Positions 37,240 to 50,800 of a stretch of DNA of 64,000 nucleotides are shown piece after piece. The stretch lies in assembly GCF_963678635.1 (NCBI RefSeq), contig NC_087064.1, positions 7,913,671-7,977,670 of the forward strand, written 5' to 3'. Every line of letters begins with the position of its first letter. Positions within the stretch are counted from its first letter, which is position 1. This stretch comes from Symsagittifera roscoffensis. Taxonomy: Eukaryota > Xenacoelomorpha > Acoela > Convolutidae. The notes beneath the pieces were generated by a model that worked only from the letters and a program-made list of their open reading frames with translations, was not told where the DNA came from and did not search any database. The translations under genes and the position numbers were made by a program.

Positions 37240-38330
37240 TTGTTTTTCAGCAGATAGATTTCACTCTCAATGTGTTTTTAATGTCTTGCATGTTCAAGTT
37301 CAGCTACACGTCGATGATTTTTTTTATATCTATTTTAAAGTTTTGAAGTTCCGTTTTCTAATATAGAGCTGAAGCCTTGTTTTTTCTCAATGTCAGTTTT
37401 GCGGTTTTTCAAAGATATTTGTTTGTTGAGTTACTTTTTTTGTGGCTCCGTTGTTTACTATTTTCTCGAACCTTTTGCTCTCTCTGGTTATTCGAACTCC
37501 GTCATTGCCTGGTCTCAATTCCAGGATGAGAAAGAAGGAGAGCTTGAGACTGATGCTCTATAAAACAGCTTTTGTGCGGACCTTCGATTTGATTTTCAAA
37601 AAGATTTCTTCTTGTAGCTACTTTTTGGTCTGCTCTGAACATGATCTGCATATCTGTGGTACGAAAATCGAAACGCAGTTTCAAAGGATCGTTTTTGTAA
37701 AGCACAACTAAACGAAGTCACATTCTGGATTCCGAACTAATTCTTATTGATGAAAAAAGACTAATTAATGGATGAAATACCTGATTTGCTAGTTGTAGCT
37801 CTCTTATACGGCGCAGCTCATGTTTTGAAAGCAGAGGCAATTTAATTTTTCTCGGAAATAGTTCAAATGCAAGAGAAATTGACGCTTTAAATGACAACCG
37901 CCCTGAACAAATCAAGACTGTTCATGCGAGGAATACCTGGCTGTTGAGATGACAACCAATTCACAATTTCAATGAACGTGAGAGTTGGCACTTTCCTGAG
38001 TATAATTCGTGAGATGTAGAGAATTGACAAATGCCCAGAACGTAGGTTCAACGGAAAAAATGACAAGCACTCTACTAAAGCTGTTGACATCTCAAATGCA
38101 GGTGAGGAACAGCTCAGCGAAGTGGAAATGTAGCTGATATAATGAAAATACTCGCCTCGCTTTGGTTTGGTGTCAGGGAAATTAAACTGTTATACCACCA
38201 AGTCTTTATATCAAGTTTTTATACCGCAAAATGGAGGTCGTTGTGGACAATGTCTTAGAAATTGACAACCACAGTTCGACGATGATAAATGTCAGGTCTT
38301 TCATCAAGGAACTCAATTTTTAACGGGTTT
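37240..38330 (+). repeat. Array: oldest A and C sub-blocks
   Basis: A core at 37496-37660 (cattgcctggtctcaattccaggatgag .. gatgctctataaaacag). C-like at 37740-38330 (gcaagagaaattgacgctttaaatgacaaccgc, gaacaaatcaagactgttcatgcgag). Confidence 0.65.
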
Positions 38331-39400
38331 ACACACCCGAACCGACATTACCACCCAATCCAATAGATGCATTCAGTGTTTTGTTGATGTTCTCCGCTGT
38401 AAATCACCAAACTAATTACTAATTGAGACGACGAATTGGCAAAGCTCAGGTGATATCCTTAATTCTCAGCTTGCTATCAGGAACTAGACTATCATACTTG
38501 AACTGTACCGTTGACTTACCTGATAGATTTCATGCAGGCTAGCGAAGCCATGAATTAACGCCTGCTGGTCCTGGGTTCTATTCGTGTGAAAATGTTCCAA
38601 GTCTGTTCGAAATAGTGACTGTGCTGTGCTTCGTTCGTCTGCTTCAACTGCAGCAGATACTCTTGCTTCGAGCTTTCCATCAACTTTGTTTTCGTTTCTG
38701 CATTATCCTGGTTTTTGCGTTGAGTCCTACACAAGTTAACACGGTCATTGCGACATAGCTGCAGCAGTTTTGACCTAATTGGAGAACCTATCTAGCCTCG
38801 AGAAATCTTAGATTATCTTACCCAGAACGAAAATTAGTGCTGTCTTGTTCCGGCAAGTTGGGGTACATACGAGATTTTAACTTGCGTTAATCAACAGTAC
38901 GTCTCGTAGAGGTAACTAGATTACAGCCGCCGTCAGCACCTAGCATGGAGTAGGGGTAGGAAAAGGTAGAGGTGACTTAAGACTTAATTACATCGATATC
39001 CTCATGGTTGTTGAGTCTAAAACAAGGGCGTGCTATTGGTTAAATTTTTGACAACCTAGCCTTGAACCGAGATGAATTTGACTTTGTAGTCGCTACTTTT
39101 GTTCAGCACACAGATGGCAAGAAAAGCTGTCAATTTTTTTTTCGATATATCAGTCTTTTTTTATCTTGTGTAAATTTCACGCTTTCTTGTCTTGTTAAAG
39201 AAGTTACTTCATATATATTCAATAGAGCGGCACACAGTCCCCGGATAAAAGCCTGAGTCATATGTTTTCCTCGTAAACATGAATTTTGGCCGAAATTTTT
39301 GTTGTTGAAATTCTTATTTAAGTTCGTATTTTTAATCAACTTGCCCGAAAACAATCTTGTGCAAATATTTTCCTAGCTTTGTTGGTTTTTAAATGTTGGT
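38331..39400. other. Array interior, not matched to a sub-block
   Basis: No clear similarity to D, B, A or C and no gene. A weak tRNA-B-box-like cctgggttctattcg is at 38569-38583. Confidence 0.4.
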
Positions 39401-41225
39401 TAAGTAAAATGGTTAAGTTTGTTTGTTAAGCAAAATCAGATACTTTGTTTCAAATTCGCTTTTCGTTTTGCGGATTTGCTCGTTGCATCTAATTTCATGG
39501 ACCATTTTGATTTCAAAAGTCCGATCCTGTCAAGAAAACATATGAATTCAAAGAATCGCGTGCTTATCCGCGACACCGCTAATTTCCGCTGTTGGTTTAA
39601 GTAAAGTAGTCATTTAAATAAAGGTATTTGCATTCTGCTCTTCTACTTCATCGTGCACTTCTTGTTTTCCCTTATTATAAAGAATTGCCTAACAAAAATA
39701 TTCTCCGTGGATACTTTGTGAACGAGTTTCGAACAATTCGATTTAACATTATTTTCAACTCTCGTGCTATTTTGTGTAAATTTCACGCTTTTTGTCATTT
39801 TGAAGAAGTTAGTTCAAACTGGCACTTTTTCTGATTCTAGTTTCGTTTCGAACAGTAAATACCGCGAGTCAGCAGAATGGCAAACTGCAGTTGATTTTTT
39901 TTGCTTTATTTGTTTGGGATACTAGAATTTTTTCCTGCCTCGTAGTTACTTTTATCTTCCACGTTTCAAGTCCAAGATGAGCAAGGAGGAGGGTTTCAAA
40001 ATGCTGGTCCATGAAACTGAGTTTTTGAGCCGACATCGGCCTTAATAATCAATCAAATAGTTTTTTTTTCTGACAATTGCTTTTCTGCCGGCCCTCTTTA
40101 TTGTTTTGATGGGTAGTGAAGCTTAAGAACCAATTCCAGCTGCACCTGTCTTGTTTTTTGTTTTCCTACTGCTGTTTTTTTGGCATTTCAGAAATAGATA
40201 GTTAAGTGTTTTCAAAAAGCATGTGTGTTTTGGGTTTCTCCTTATTTGAAGTTGAAGCTAGTTTGAGGGTCATCTCATGCTATGTTAATCTTTTTATCAC
40301 CATTTTGAAAGCGCCGTAGTGTTTGAGATGTGCTTAGAAAGCTGCACAAAATGTGCTTGTATTATCATAAGTTATGGTTTAAGGCTGTTCTATAGTTAAT
40401 CAATTATCTAATGTTTCGTTGCATGGGAACGATTGCAAAAGTTCTGTTATTGAGAGACAATTTCTGTTATTTCCTTGTCTCAGTTTTTCTCATTTTGATG
40501 AGCCTTGCAGAAGTATTTGTATCTTCTGTTGTTTTTATCTTTGCGCTTTGTTTTTTTTTTCAGCGTAAAATTGTCTTGGTTGCAAGAAAAAAAATTGTTT
40601 CTGAATTTTCTAAAGAAATGCAGTTTTTATTTGTTTCTCCTGGTTCTTCATGAAAATCAGGTTATGATCGAAACAATTGATTTTACGGACAATGCCGACT
40701 CAATGAGTTAATAGATGCTAAGAATCAAGTTTGTTTTTGTTGAAAAAAGCTGCAAGTTTTTTTTTGATGAAGTGAGTTCAAAAAATGGCCAAATTTTTTT
40801 CGGTACTGCTGATTTCTGTCAAGTTGAATTTTGATTTCTTGCAAAGAGCTGAAACCTTGATTTCTGATGCATTGTTGTTGATTTTCAAATTTTCATATTT
40901 TCCGACGACCTTAAATTAGATTTAAGGGTGATTCACCTGATTTAGATTTTTTGTGTCCTGTTAATGAGATTTTCTCATATTTTCCTTTTTGCGTTTTTTT
41001 GGGGCTATTCATCTCGTGGTTTGCTGTTTTTTTCCTTTTCTGTTTCTTTTTCCTATCTCCAACATACTGCTGTTTGCTTGTTACAGCCGTTGCTGGTTGG
41101 CTTAAGTTCGTTCAGTCCAGGATGAGAAAGGAGAAGGGTTCGAGCATGTTGCTGCATAAAACTCTCAGACCGGACCCATGTTTTGTGTTATAAATAAATC
41201 CTCTAGCTATGTTTTTTCTGCCCTG
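39401..41225 (+). repeat. Array: diverged D then B sub-blocks
   Basis: gcgtgcttatccgcgacaccgc at about 39558 is the D landmark. gaagaagttagttcaaactggc .. gtcaagcagaatg-like words at about 39800-39890 recur at 43725-43800, about 3.9 kb away. B core at 41100-41170 (caggatgagaaaggagaagggttcgagc). Confidence 0.6.
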
Positions 41226-41399
41226 AGGAAGATATGTAAATCTCCAAGTGCTTAAGTATTCAAGGCTTAAAAGTTTTAGCTAATTTATGTTACCTTCCAC
41301 TGTAGAGGTTTTAACATTGCTGTTTGGTTTTCCTTTAACATTGCTGTTTGGAGAGAAGGAAGAGATCGACGCATATAATTTTACCGACAAAACTGGTGA

Positions 41400-42950
41400 A
41401 GGAGTCTGAAGATGGGTAGAAACAAAAACGTTTGCTTTGGTGAAGACAGCTGCAATCTTTTTGATAAATTGAGTTCGAAGGATGTCAAGTTTTATTGGAT
41501 ACTACTAGTTTTTATCAAATTTTAGAACTTAGTGTTGCAATAAAGCTGTAAGTTTGTTTTCTGATACAGTGTTTTTCATTTGTAATTTTTGAGCTTTTTC
41601 GTATGCTAGAGGGTTTCCCGCAAACTTAAATTAGATTTAGAGGTGGTTAATCTTTTGATTTTGTTATTTTTTCAACGTATTCTTGATGTGATTCTCTCAT
41701 TCTGTCAGTCTAGGGTTATTTTAGGGCTATTCGTCTGTTGGTTTATTGTTGTTTGTTGCTCTGTTGCTTGTTCTTATTCTCAACATACTGCTGTATGGTT
41801 GTTCAAACTCGGCTATTGCCTGGTATCAAGTCCAGAATGAGACAATGGGAGGGTTGGAGCATGCTCTATATAACTGCTTTTGAGAGTTTCTCTGTAGCTG
41901 CATTTTGTCTGCGCTGAGATTGGATCTCATATCTAGACTGAAAATTTTTAAGAACATCGCAAAATTTTTTCTAAGTAACCTAAATAGATTTTGAACTTCA
42001 TAGTTTGTTGGTTGAACTTCTTGCTATTGCGTGTCGCCGCTTCTTTTTTAGCCACCTATAGCAAAGATTAGAAAATTATTTAGTAGTCTCACTGCCTTAA
42101 GGAGGTTCATTCATTTAACTCGCAATTAAATAAAGACGCGTGCTGAAGTTTGAACAAATTCTTATCGATGAAAAAAACCAATGAATGTACACCACTCCCA
42201 ATCTGCTAGTCTTAGCTTCCCTAAACGATGCATTTCGTAATTCGACAGTAAAGGCGATTCAATTTTGCAAGGAATTAGCACAAATGCAAGAGAACAGTGA
42301 CGCTTCAAATGACAAGCGCATGGAACAAATCAAAAGAGTGTTCACGCTAGAATACCTATATGTTGAGGTCAAAACCAATTCAAAAATTCAGTGCATGTGC
42401 ACATTAGTACGCATCTGAATAGAATCTGTGAGAAGTGTAGAAATGGAGAATACCCAAAAGTTATTTTTTACGGGAGAAAAGACGAGAAGTCTCTGAAAAC
42501 GTAATCAGCGCTTCAACTAAAAGCTGTCGACATCTCAGAAGCTGGTGAAAAAACATCTCATTGAAGTTAAGATGTAGTTTAAAGAGTGAGAAAACATCGC
42601 ATTCGTTTGAAGGTGGCTTTTACCAAAATTTAGACAATGCACCTGGACTACGAAGAGAAGGTCAATCTCACAGAATTTAGCTACACGATTCAATGTTGAT
42701 AATTATCAGGCCTTCCGACCAAGGAATCGTTTTTTTTCGTGCGCCCGAAACTATGGAACAGATGCAGCCATACACCTATGTCTATCAGCAGACTGAGTTG
42801 AGTTTGATGGAAACAGAGACGCACAATTCAATAATTTATTTTTTTTCCAACCTAAGGGTTTGCGCAGCCCAAATATCTTGCAATTATTGTTAAAATTAAC
42901 ACATGTAGCAAGCCAACTCTGTGAAGTCAGAAATCTGAAAGACAAAAACT
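41400..42950 (+). repeat. Array: A then C sub-blocks
   Basis: A core at 41780-41940 and C at 42110-42900. Within A, the frame 41725-41883 is open for 52 codons: a hydrophobic leader then CSNSAIAWYQVQNE .. GGLEHALY. Confidence 0.75.
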
Positions 42951-44345
42951 TGTTTCAGTTTTCTTTCTTTTGTTTTGCGGAATCATTTGATGCTATTTTG
43001 TGCAAAGAATCCCGGTGAACGAAAGCTTAACTTTCCAAAAAAAAAGTTTTTTTTTTAATTTTTTTTTCTGATGGTTGCATCCAATTTTAAGTACCGTATA
43101 GGTTTTCCGAGTCCTCTAATTTGTCAAAGCCTTCTCTTGAATTTGAAGTATCGCCTACTTATCTCTCAGAGTTTTCTTTTAATTTTAGTCAATTGCCCGG
43201 TTTTTTAAGTTAACACTGAAAAGTGAAAATTTCAAAGGCAAGCTTATACTTTGTGTTACTTGTCTGTTTGATTTTTTGTCATCTTTTGTGAGGCAGTTTT
43301 TTTTCTGTTTTGTAATAGAATGTTTGGGAAACTCAGCTCTAGCCTGGACTTGGTTCACTGTGAAGGAGGGAAAATGGTTGATCTCGTTATCCTTCAGCAC
43401 CGTGATTTGAGCTAATATATGGCTCCTTTTACAAAAAGGTTTGCCCTGAGAGTAGCACCTTTTTTCGCTTCTATTTACAATTCATCGTACTTGTGCTGCA
43501 TTTTTCTTCGGAACAGTGCTAAATGTTTTCATATTTAATAAAGGTTTTGGTTGTTTTATCAAAATATATCTTTTGCGTGTTACTGCACTTTTTGCTTTCT
43601 TCATCTATAAATAGAGTTGACTAACAAATATACTTTGCTTAAATGCTTTATGAAAGGTTTTTGAAAAATTCGAGCCTGCAGTCTATTTTATTCTCAAATT
43701 ATCGTTAGGCTTTTTTGTCGTTTTTTGAAGAAGTTAGTTCATACTGGCGGTTTCTCTGTTTCTAGCTTAGCACAGTAAATAATTGAGGCAGCAGAATGTC
43801 AAACTGCAGTTGATATTGTGTGATTTTGGTTTGTTTTGCTTGCGACACTTTATCCTTGCACCGTAACACGATTGCCTGGTAATAAGTTTAGGATAAAGAA
43901 GAAGATTTTGATTTGTGCTCCTCTGCAATTTAAGTTCTTCTGACAGTTGTTTTTTTCTGTTTTTTTTTTAAATTTTTCATGGGTATTAAAGCTGAAGTTA
44001 CAGCATCAAGCTACATATCTGTTCCTTCTTTTCGTTGTTAGTTTCTCCCACCGTTTGTTTTTGTTTTCCTTTTTTCAAATTTTCATAGAACTGTCAAGAA
44101 ACCTATCCATTTTTCACAACTTGAGCTCGAAGCTACTTCGAGCGTTATATTTGTGTTTTGTTGTTTTTTGTTCAAACTTTATGATTTATTTTTCAAGAAT
44201 TTGATATGTGCTTGAAATTTAAAGTCAAGTTGATTTTATTATCATAGACCTAATGGTTTTTGTAGCTTCTTAGCTTTGTGCGTCAAATCCATGGTTGTCT
44301 GCATCTTACGATGAAATTGTACTTGAAAGTTGTTATACAACTATA
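42951..44345 (+). repeat. Array: D sub-block and following diverged segment
   Basis: D at 43070-43600, with AATAAA at 43537-43542. The next segment (43600-43920) matches 39740-39960. Confidence 0.7.
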
Positions 44346-44349
44346 TAAT

Positions 44350-44600
44350 TAAAAGTCAAGAAGGAATGCCCACCCAGAGCAAAAGAGCACCTCGAACTTG
44401 ACTTTTTTCAATAATCCGGCAAAATTGATTGGGGCGCAATCAAGACGGCATCCGTTTTGAATCATGATTAAGCGAGGATTGAAAGACTGGATTGCCAAAT
44501 ATAACCGCTGGCTGAAAGCCATACGAGAGTGGAACAATCTACCACTCGAAATCTTCCAGAATCCAAACTCTACATGATACAAAAACTATCTATCTCTCTC
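44350..44600 (+). pseudogene. Non-LTR retrotransposon reverse-transcriptase tail fragment
   Basis: In the frame through 44467-44574 the sequence reads ..DWIAKYNRWLKAIREWNNLP followed by LEIFQNPNST, then TGA at 44575-44577. (T/A)IREWNNLP.EI is the typical C-terminal end of LINE reverse transcriptases (CR1/L2/Jockey-like). Upstream it has another in-frame stop. It interrupts the D-B-A-C array and is absent from the corresponding position elsewhere. Isolated fragment without the YxDD region. Confidence 0.6.
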
Positions 44601-44639
44601 AGTCATCGAAACTGCTGTGTCAGAACTGCAAAAAGCAGT

Positions 44640-46145
44640 AGAGATAAAAACTTCATTTACAATATCGTTGCATGGGAGAGATTGCAAAACTTCAGTAATT
44701 GAGAGACAAGAGGTTTTGCGTGTCTCATTTTTGATCATGTTGCGCCCTGCAGAAGTATGTGCAAAGCCTCTTCGTTTTCAACGCGGAGTTGTGGTTTTCT
44801 CAACTGAGCAAAGTGCTCTGTGTAAGTTATCATAATTGCTGCAAAAAATTGAATTGTAAATTTCTGAACAAAAATTCAGGTTTGCAAAACTTTGCTAAAT
44901 TTTTTTTGATATATCGCTAGATTTCTTTTCTTGCTGTTAATTGTTATCATTTTTGAAGTTTTACTATGGAGCTTAGCCTTTATGGCTTTAAGCAATCTTA
45001 AAATTTTCATCCTAATTTTCATAAGTTAAATTCTAATTCCTAAACTGGTGGGTTTCCCACGAACTTAAGTTAAATGAAGGAGTGATTCAGTTTTTTTTTG
45101 TGTTTTGTTGATGAGATTTTTTCAAAATGTCAGTTATGCGATATATTCAAGCGATTCGTCTGGTGGGTTTTTGTTTTTTGTTTCTCCGTTGCTTGCTAGT
45201 TTCCGCTGGTTGGCTTAAGTTCAATCATTCGAGGATGAGAAAAGAGGAAGGTTTGAGCATGTTGCTGCATAAAAAGGTAAGAGTGGACCCACGATTGGAT
45301 TTGTAAAAATTTCCTCTGGCTATGTTTTTGTCTTACCTGAGGATGATATGTAAATCTCTTAGTACTTCTTTAAAACAGTTTTTTCAACTTATATTCCCTT
45401 CTAGTATAGAGGTTTTAACATTGCTATTTGGTTTTCCTGTAACATTGCTGTTTGGTGTAAATTAGCTCGACTGCAGCAAAATCTGTTTCTGAAGTTTCTG
45501 AACAAAAATCACATTTTCCTTTTTTCTTAAGGCTTGATGATATTCAGGTTATGGTCGATAAAATTAATTTTACAGACAGAACAGATTAAGCACTCTAAAG
45601 ATGGGTAGAAAAAAATTGATTTGAAAGTTTCTGAACAAAAGTTCAGATTTGCAAAATTTTGCTAAAATAATTTTGATGTAGGGCCAGATTTTCTTTGGTG
45701 CTGCTAATTGTTATCATTTTCGAAATTCGTTTTTTACTATGGAGCTAAGCCTTATTTTCTAATGCAATCTTAAAATTTTCATTCTAAATTTCATAAATTT
45801 CTGGGAGTGATACAGTTTTTTTGCGTGTTTTGTTGTTTTGTGGTTGAGATTTTTTTCTAAATGTCAGTTTAGCGGTATATTCGAGCGATTCGTCTGGTGG
45901 GTTTCCGTTTTTTGTTTCTCCGTTACTTTTCCTTTCTCCAATCTACTGTTGTTTGCTTGTTACCGCTGTTGCTGGTTGGCTTAAGTTCCATCATTCCAGG
46001 ATGAGAAAGGAGGAAGGTTCGAGCATGTTGCTGCATAAAACTGTAAGAAAGGACCCATGATTTGATTTGTAAAAATTTCTTCTGGCTATGTTTTTGTCTG
46101 CCCTAAGGATGATATGTAAGTTCTCTTAGTACTTCTTGTATTATT
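44640..46145 (+). repeat. Array: two adjacent B sub-blocks
   Basis: B cores at about 45230-45300 and 45995-46060 (gaggatgagaaaagaggaagg and caggatgagaaaggaggaagg, each with gagcatgttgctgcataaaa). Each is followed by a taacattgctgtttgg doublet. Confidence 0.8.
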
Positions 46146-47985
46146 CAAAGCTTAACAGTTTCAGCTAAATAATGTTCCTTTCCAGTGTAGAGTTTTAACA
46201 TTGCTGTTTGGTTTTCTTTTAACATTGCTGTTTGGTGTAACTTCTGAATAAAAATCAGATTTTCTGAACAAAAATCACAAGTTTCTGAACATAAATCACA
46301 TTTCCATTTTTTTCTTTAGACTTCATGATCTCCAGGTTATGGTCGACGCAATTAATTTTACGGACAAAACAGATTAAGGAGTGTTAATATGTGTTGAAAC
46401 GAAAACGTTTGTTTTGTTGAAGACAGCTGCAATCTTTTTGATAAATTGAGTTCGATGGATGTCAGGTTTTTTTGGATACTGCTAGTTTTTTAAAAAATTT
46501 TTTGAACTTTGTGTTGAAATAAAGTTGTAAGTTTGTTTTCTGATGCAGTGTTCTTCATTTCAAATTTTCGAGCTTTTTCGTAAGCTAGAGGGTATCCCGC
46601 AAACTTAAATTAGATTTAGCGGTGGGTAATTTTTTGATTTTGTTGTTTTGCGTGTGTTGTTGATGGGATTCTCTCATACTGTCAGTTTAGCGATATTGTA
46701 AGGCTATTCGTCTGTTGGCTTACTGTTATTCGTTGCTCTGTTGCTTATTCTTATGCTGAACACACTGCTCTATGGTTGTTCAAACTCCGCCATTGCCTGG
46801 TCCCAAGTCCAGGATGAGAAAGGAGGAGGGTTGGAGCATGCTCTATAAAACTGTTTTTGGACGGACCTTTGATTTATTTTCCAAAAAGAGTTTTCCTGTA
46901 ACTGCATTTTTTTCTGCGCTAAGATTGGATCTTATATCTAGACTTGAAATTATTCAGAACATCGCAATATTGTTTCAAATTTAACTTAAATATTTAATAG
47001 CTTTTCAACTGCATAATTTGATGTTTCAGAGTCTTGCTACTGCGTGTTGCCGCTCCATTTTTTAGCCACCTAAAGCACTGAGTAGAAAATTTAATCTTTT
47101 TAGTCTCTCTGCCTTAAGGAGGATCGTTAATGTAACCCGTAGTTAAATAAGACACGTGCTGAAAATTGAACAAGTTCTTATCGATGAAAAAAGACCAATG
47201 AATGTACACAACACACACAACACCCGATCTGCCAGTCTCAGCTTTCCTAAACGGTGCATTCCGTAACTCGGCACAAAAGCAATTCAATTTTACACGGAAT
47301 AAGCACGAATGAAGAGAACATTGACGCTTCAATTGACAACCGCATGGAACAAATCAAAAGAGTGTTCATGCGAGCTTACCTGTCTATTGAGGTCAAAATC
47401 ATTTCGAAATATCAGTGCATGTGCACATTGGTAAGCAGCTTATTATAATCTGCTAAAAGTGCAGAAACGGCGAATGCGCAAAAGACAATTTAAATTGAAG
47501 AAAAGACGAGAAGTCTCCGAAAATGAAATCAGTGCTTCACTAAAAGCTGTCGACTTCGTAGAAGCTGGTGAAAGAACAGCTCATTGAAGTTAAGATCTAG
47601 CTGTAAAAAAGAGAAATCATCGCGTTCGTTTGAAGGCGGCTTTTACCAAAGTGTGGACAGTTCACTTGGACCACGAAGAGAAGGAAAAGATGGGCAATGT
47701 CGCAGACTTTAGCTACCTCGATTCAATGCTGATAAATATCAGGTCTTCCGGCCAAGGAACCTTCTTTTTTGTTTTGTGCGTCCGATACTATGAAACTCTC
47801 CATTGCAACAGATGCAACCATACACTTATGTCTATCAGCAGTCTGATTTGAGTTTGATGGAAACACAGACGCACAGTTCATTATTTTTATCAACTTAAGG
47901 GTTTGCGCAGCCCAAAGATCTCGCAGTTTTGGTGAATGTTAACGCATGTAGCAAGCCAACGCTTTGAGGTCAGAAATCTCACAGA
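46146..47985 (+). repeat. Array: A then C sub-blocks
   Basis: A core at 46770-46960 with a TATA-like TATAAAA at 46844-46850. C at 47090-47960, containing atgtgcacattggtaagc, a donor-like sequence, at about 47417-47434. Confidence 0.8.
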
Positions 47986-49230
47986 CAAAACCTTGTTTTA
48001 GGTTTCTTTCTGATGGTTGCATCAAATTTCAAGTATGATGTAGTTTTTCCAGATCCTTTAATATGACAAAGCAGTTTAATGAATGGGAAGTATCGCCTGC
48101 TTATCCGCAACACCACTTATTTCCACTGATAGTGTAAATCGTCTTCTAAGTAACGGTAGCCTTAGATTGAGACGGACCCCTCAGAGTTTCATTTTGATTT
48201 TAGTGAGAGGCTCAGGTTTTTCAAGTAAACTCTGCAAAGTGAAAATTTCAAAGGCAAGCTTATACTTGGTGTTACTTGTCTGTTTGATGTTTTCGGTCAT
48301 CTTTTCTTAGGCAGTATTTTTCTTTTTCTGCAGCCGAATGGTTGTGAAACTCAGATCTAGCCTGGTACCAGATTCACTGTAAAAAGGGAGATTGGTCGAT
48401 TTCGTTGTTCTTCAACACCGTGTTTTGAGCTAATATATGGCTCCTTTTACAGAAAGGTTTGCCCTGAGAGTTGCACCTTTTTTCGCTTTTATTTAAAGTT
48501 CATTGTATCTGTGTTACATTTTTCTTCGGAACAGTGCTAAATGTTTTCATATTAAATAAATGTTGTGGTTGTTTTTTCAAAATAATTCTTTTGAGTGTTA
48601 CTGCACTTTTGCTGCGAAAACTGATTTGAAAGTTTCTGAACAAAAATTCAGATATGCAAAATTTAGCTAAAATAGTTTTGATATATGGCCAGATTATTTT
48701 TGCTGCTGCTAATTGTTATCATTTTTGAAGTTCGTATTTTTAAATGAAGCTAAGCTTTAATTTCTTATTGAAATCTTAAAATTTTCATTGTTATTTCTAA
48801 GCTGGAGGGTTTCGTACAAATGTAAGTTAAATGGAGGAGTGATTCAGTTTTTTTTGTTTTGTTGATGAGATTCTTTCTAAATGTGAGTTTTGTGGTATAT
48901 TTAAGTGATTCGTCTGGTGGGTTTCTGTTTTTTGTTTTTCCGTTGCTGTTTCCTTTCTCCAACATACTGCTGTTTGCTTGTTACCGCCGTTACTGGTTGG
49001 CTTCATTCTAGTATTCATTCCAAAAGTTCCGTCATTCCAGGATGAAAAGGAGGAGGGTTCGAGCATGTTGCTGCATAAAACTAAGAGCGGATCCATGATT
49101 TGAATGGCTTAAAGTTCCTCTAGCTATGTTTTTGTCTGCCCGGTGGATGATATGTTAATCTCTCAGTACTTTTTAATTACTTGTTGTAGCATTCAAGGCC
49201 TAACAGTTTTAGCTAATTTATATTCCCTTC
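47986..49230 (+). repeat. Array: D then B sub-blocks
   Basis: D at 48005-48620, with AATAAA at 48555-48560. B at 48640-49230, core near 49036-49090. Confidence 0.8.
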
Positions 49231-50800
49231 CAGTGTAGAGGTTTTAACATTAAGTTCATGGACAAAAAAGGTAAAGGAGTCTAAAGATGGTTAGAAACAA
49301 AAACCTGTTTTGTTCAAGAAAGCTGTAATCTTCTTGATAAATTGAGTTGGATTGATGTCACGTTTTCATAGATACTGATAGTTTTTATCAAATTTTGGAA
49401 CTTTGTGTTGAAATAAAGCTGTAGGTTTGTTTTCTGATGCAGCGTTCTTCATTTCAAATTTTCGAGCTTTTTCGTAAGCTAGAATGTTTCCCGCAAACCT
49501 AAATAAGATTAAGAGGTGGTTAAATTTTTGATTTTTTTGGCGTGTATTGATGATGTGATTCTTTCATTCTGTCAGTTAAGCGTTATTTCAAGGCTTTTTG
49601 TCAGTTGGCTTACTGTTGTTTGTTGCTATGTTGCTCATTCGTTTTTCAACTTACTGCTGTATCGTTGTTCAAACTCCGCCATTGCCTGGTCCCAAGTCCA
49701 GGATGAGAAAGGAGGAGGGTTGGAGCATGCTCTATAAAACTGCTTTTGAGCGGACCTTTGGTTTATTTTCCAAGTATGGTTTTCCTGTAACTGCACTTTG
49801 TCAACAACTTTGAGAACAAATCAAAAGAGGCTTAATGCGAGAATACCTGTATGTTGAGGTCAAAACCAATTCCGAAATAACATTGGTATGCACCTGGATA
49901 GAATCTGTGAGATGGGTAGAAATGGCGAATGTCCAGAAGACGTTTTTTACTGAAGAAAAGACGAGAAGTCTCCGAAAATGTAATCAGCGCTTCACTTAAA
50001 GTCCTCGATATCTCAGGAGCTTGTGAAAAAACAGCTCATTGAAATTAAGATGTAGCTTAAAGAGTGAGAAAACATCGCATTCGTTTGAAGGCGGCTTTTA
50101 CCAAATTTTAGAAAATGCACCTGGACTACGAAGAAAAGGAAGAGATGGTCAATCTCGGAGAATTTAGATACACGATTCAATGCTGATAAATATCAGGCCT
50201 TCCGACCAAGGAATCGCTTTTTTTTATTTAGTGTGCCCGAAACTATGGAACTCTCCATTGCAACAGATGCAACCATACGCCTATGTCTATCAGCAGTCTG
50301 AGTTGATTTTGATGGAAACAGAGACGCACAGTTCAATATTTTTTCAACCTAAGGGTTTGCGTGGCCCAAATTCCTCGCAATTTTTGTGAAAATTAACACA
50401 TGTAGCAAGCCAACGAAAATTTCAAAGGCAAGCTTATACTTGGTGTTCCTTGTCTGTTTGAGTTTTTCTGTCATCTTTTGTAAGGCAGTTTTTTTCTGTT
50501 TTATAGCCAAGTGTTCGGGAAAGTCAGCTCTAGCGTGGTACCAGGTTCACTGTGAAGGAGGGAAAATGGTAGATCTCGTTGTTCTTCAACACCGTGTTTT
50601 GAGCTAATATATGGCTCCTTTTACAAAAAGAATTGCCCTGAGAGTTGCACGTTTTTTTTTGCTTTTATTTACAGTTCATCGTATATGTGTTACATTTTTC
50701 TTCAGAACAGTGCTGAATGCTTTCATGTTAAATAAAAGTTTTGGATGTCTTATAAAAATAATTCGTTTGAGTGTTACTGCACTTTTGCTGCAAAAAAATT
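49231..50800 (+). repeat. Array: A (3' truncated), C and D sub-blocks
   Basis: A core at 49670-49800 jumps at about 49811 directly into C (gaacaaatcaaaagagg). C joins D at about 50413. Within D, 50386-50607 is open: a hydrophobic segment, then KCSGKSALAWYQVHCEGGKM. AATAAA at 50731-50736. Confidence 0.8.

Noticed and set aside
50386-50607. Calling this frame a C-type lectin gene
   Set aside because: Only one short motif resembles a CTLD, its cysteine and GG spacing is about two residues short on each side, there is no ATG, and no second half of the domain is found nearby.
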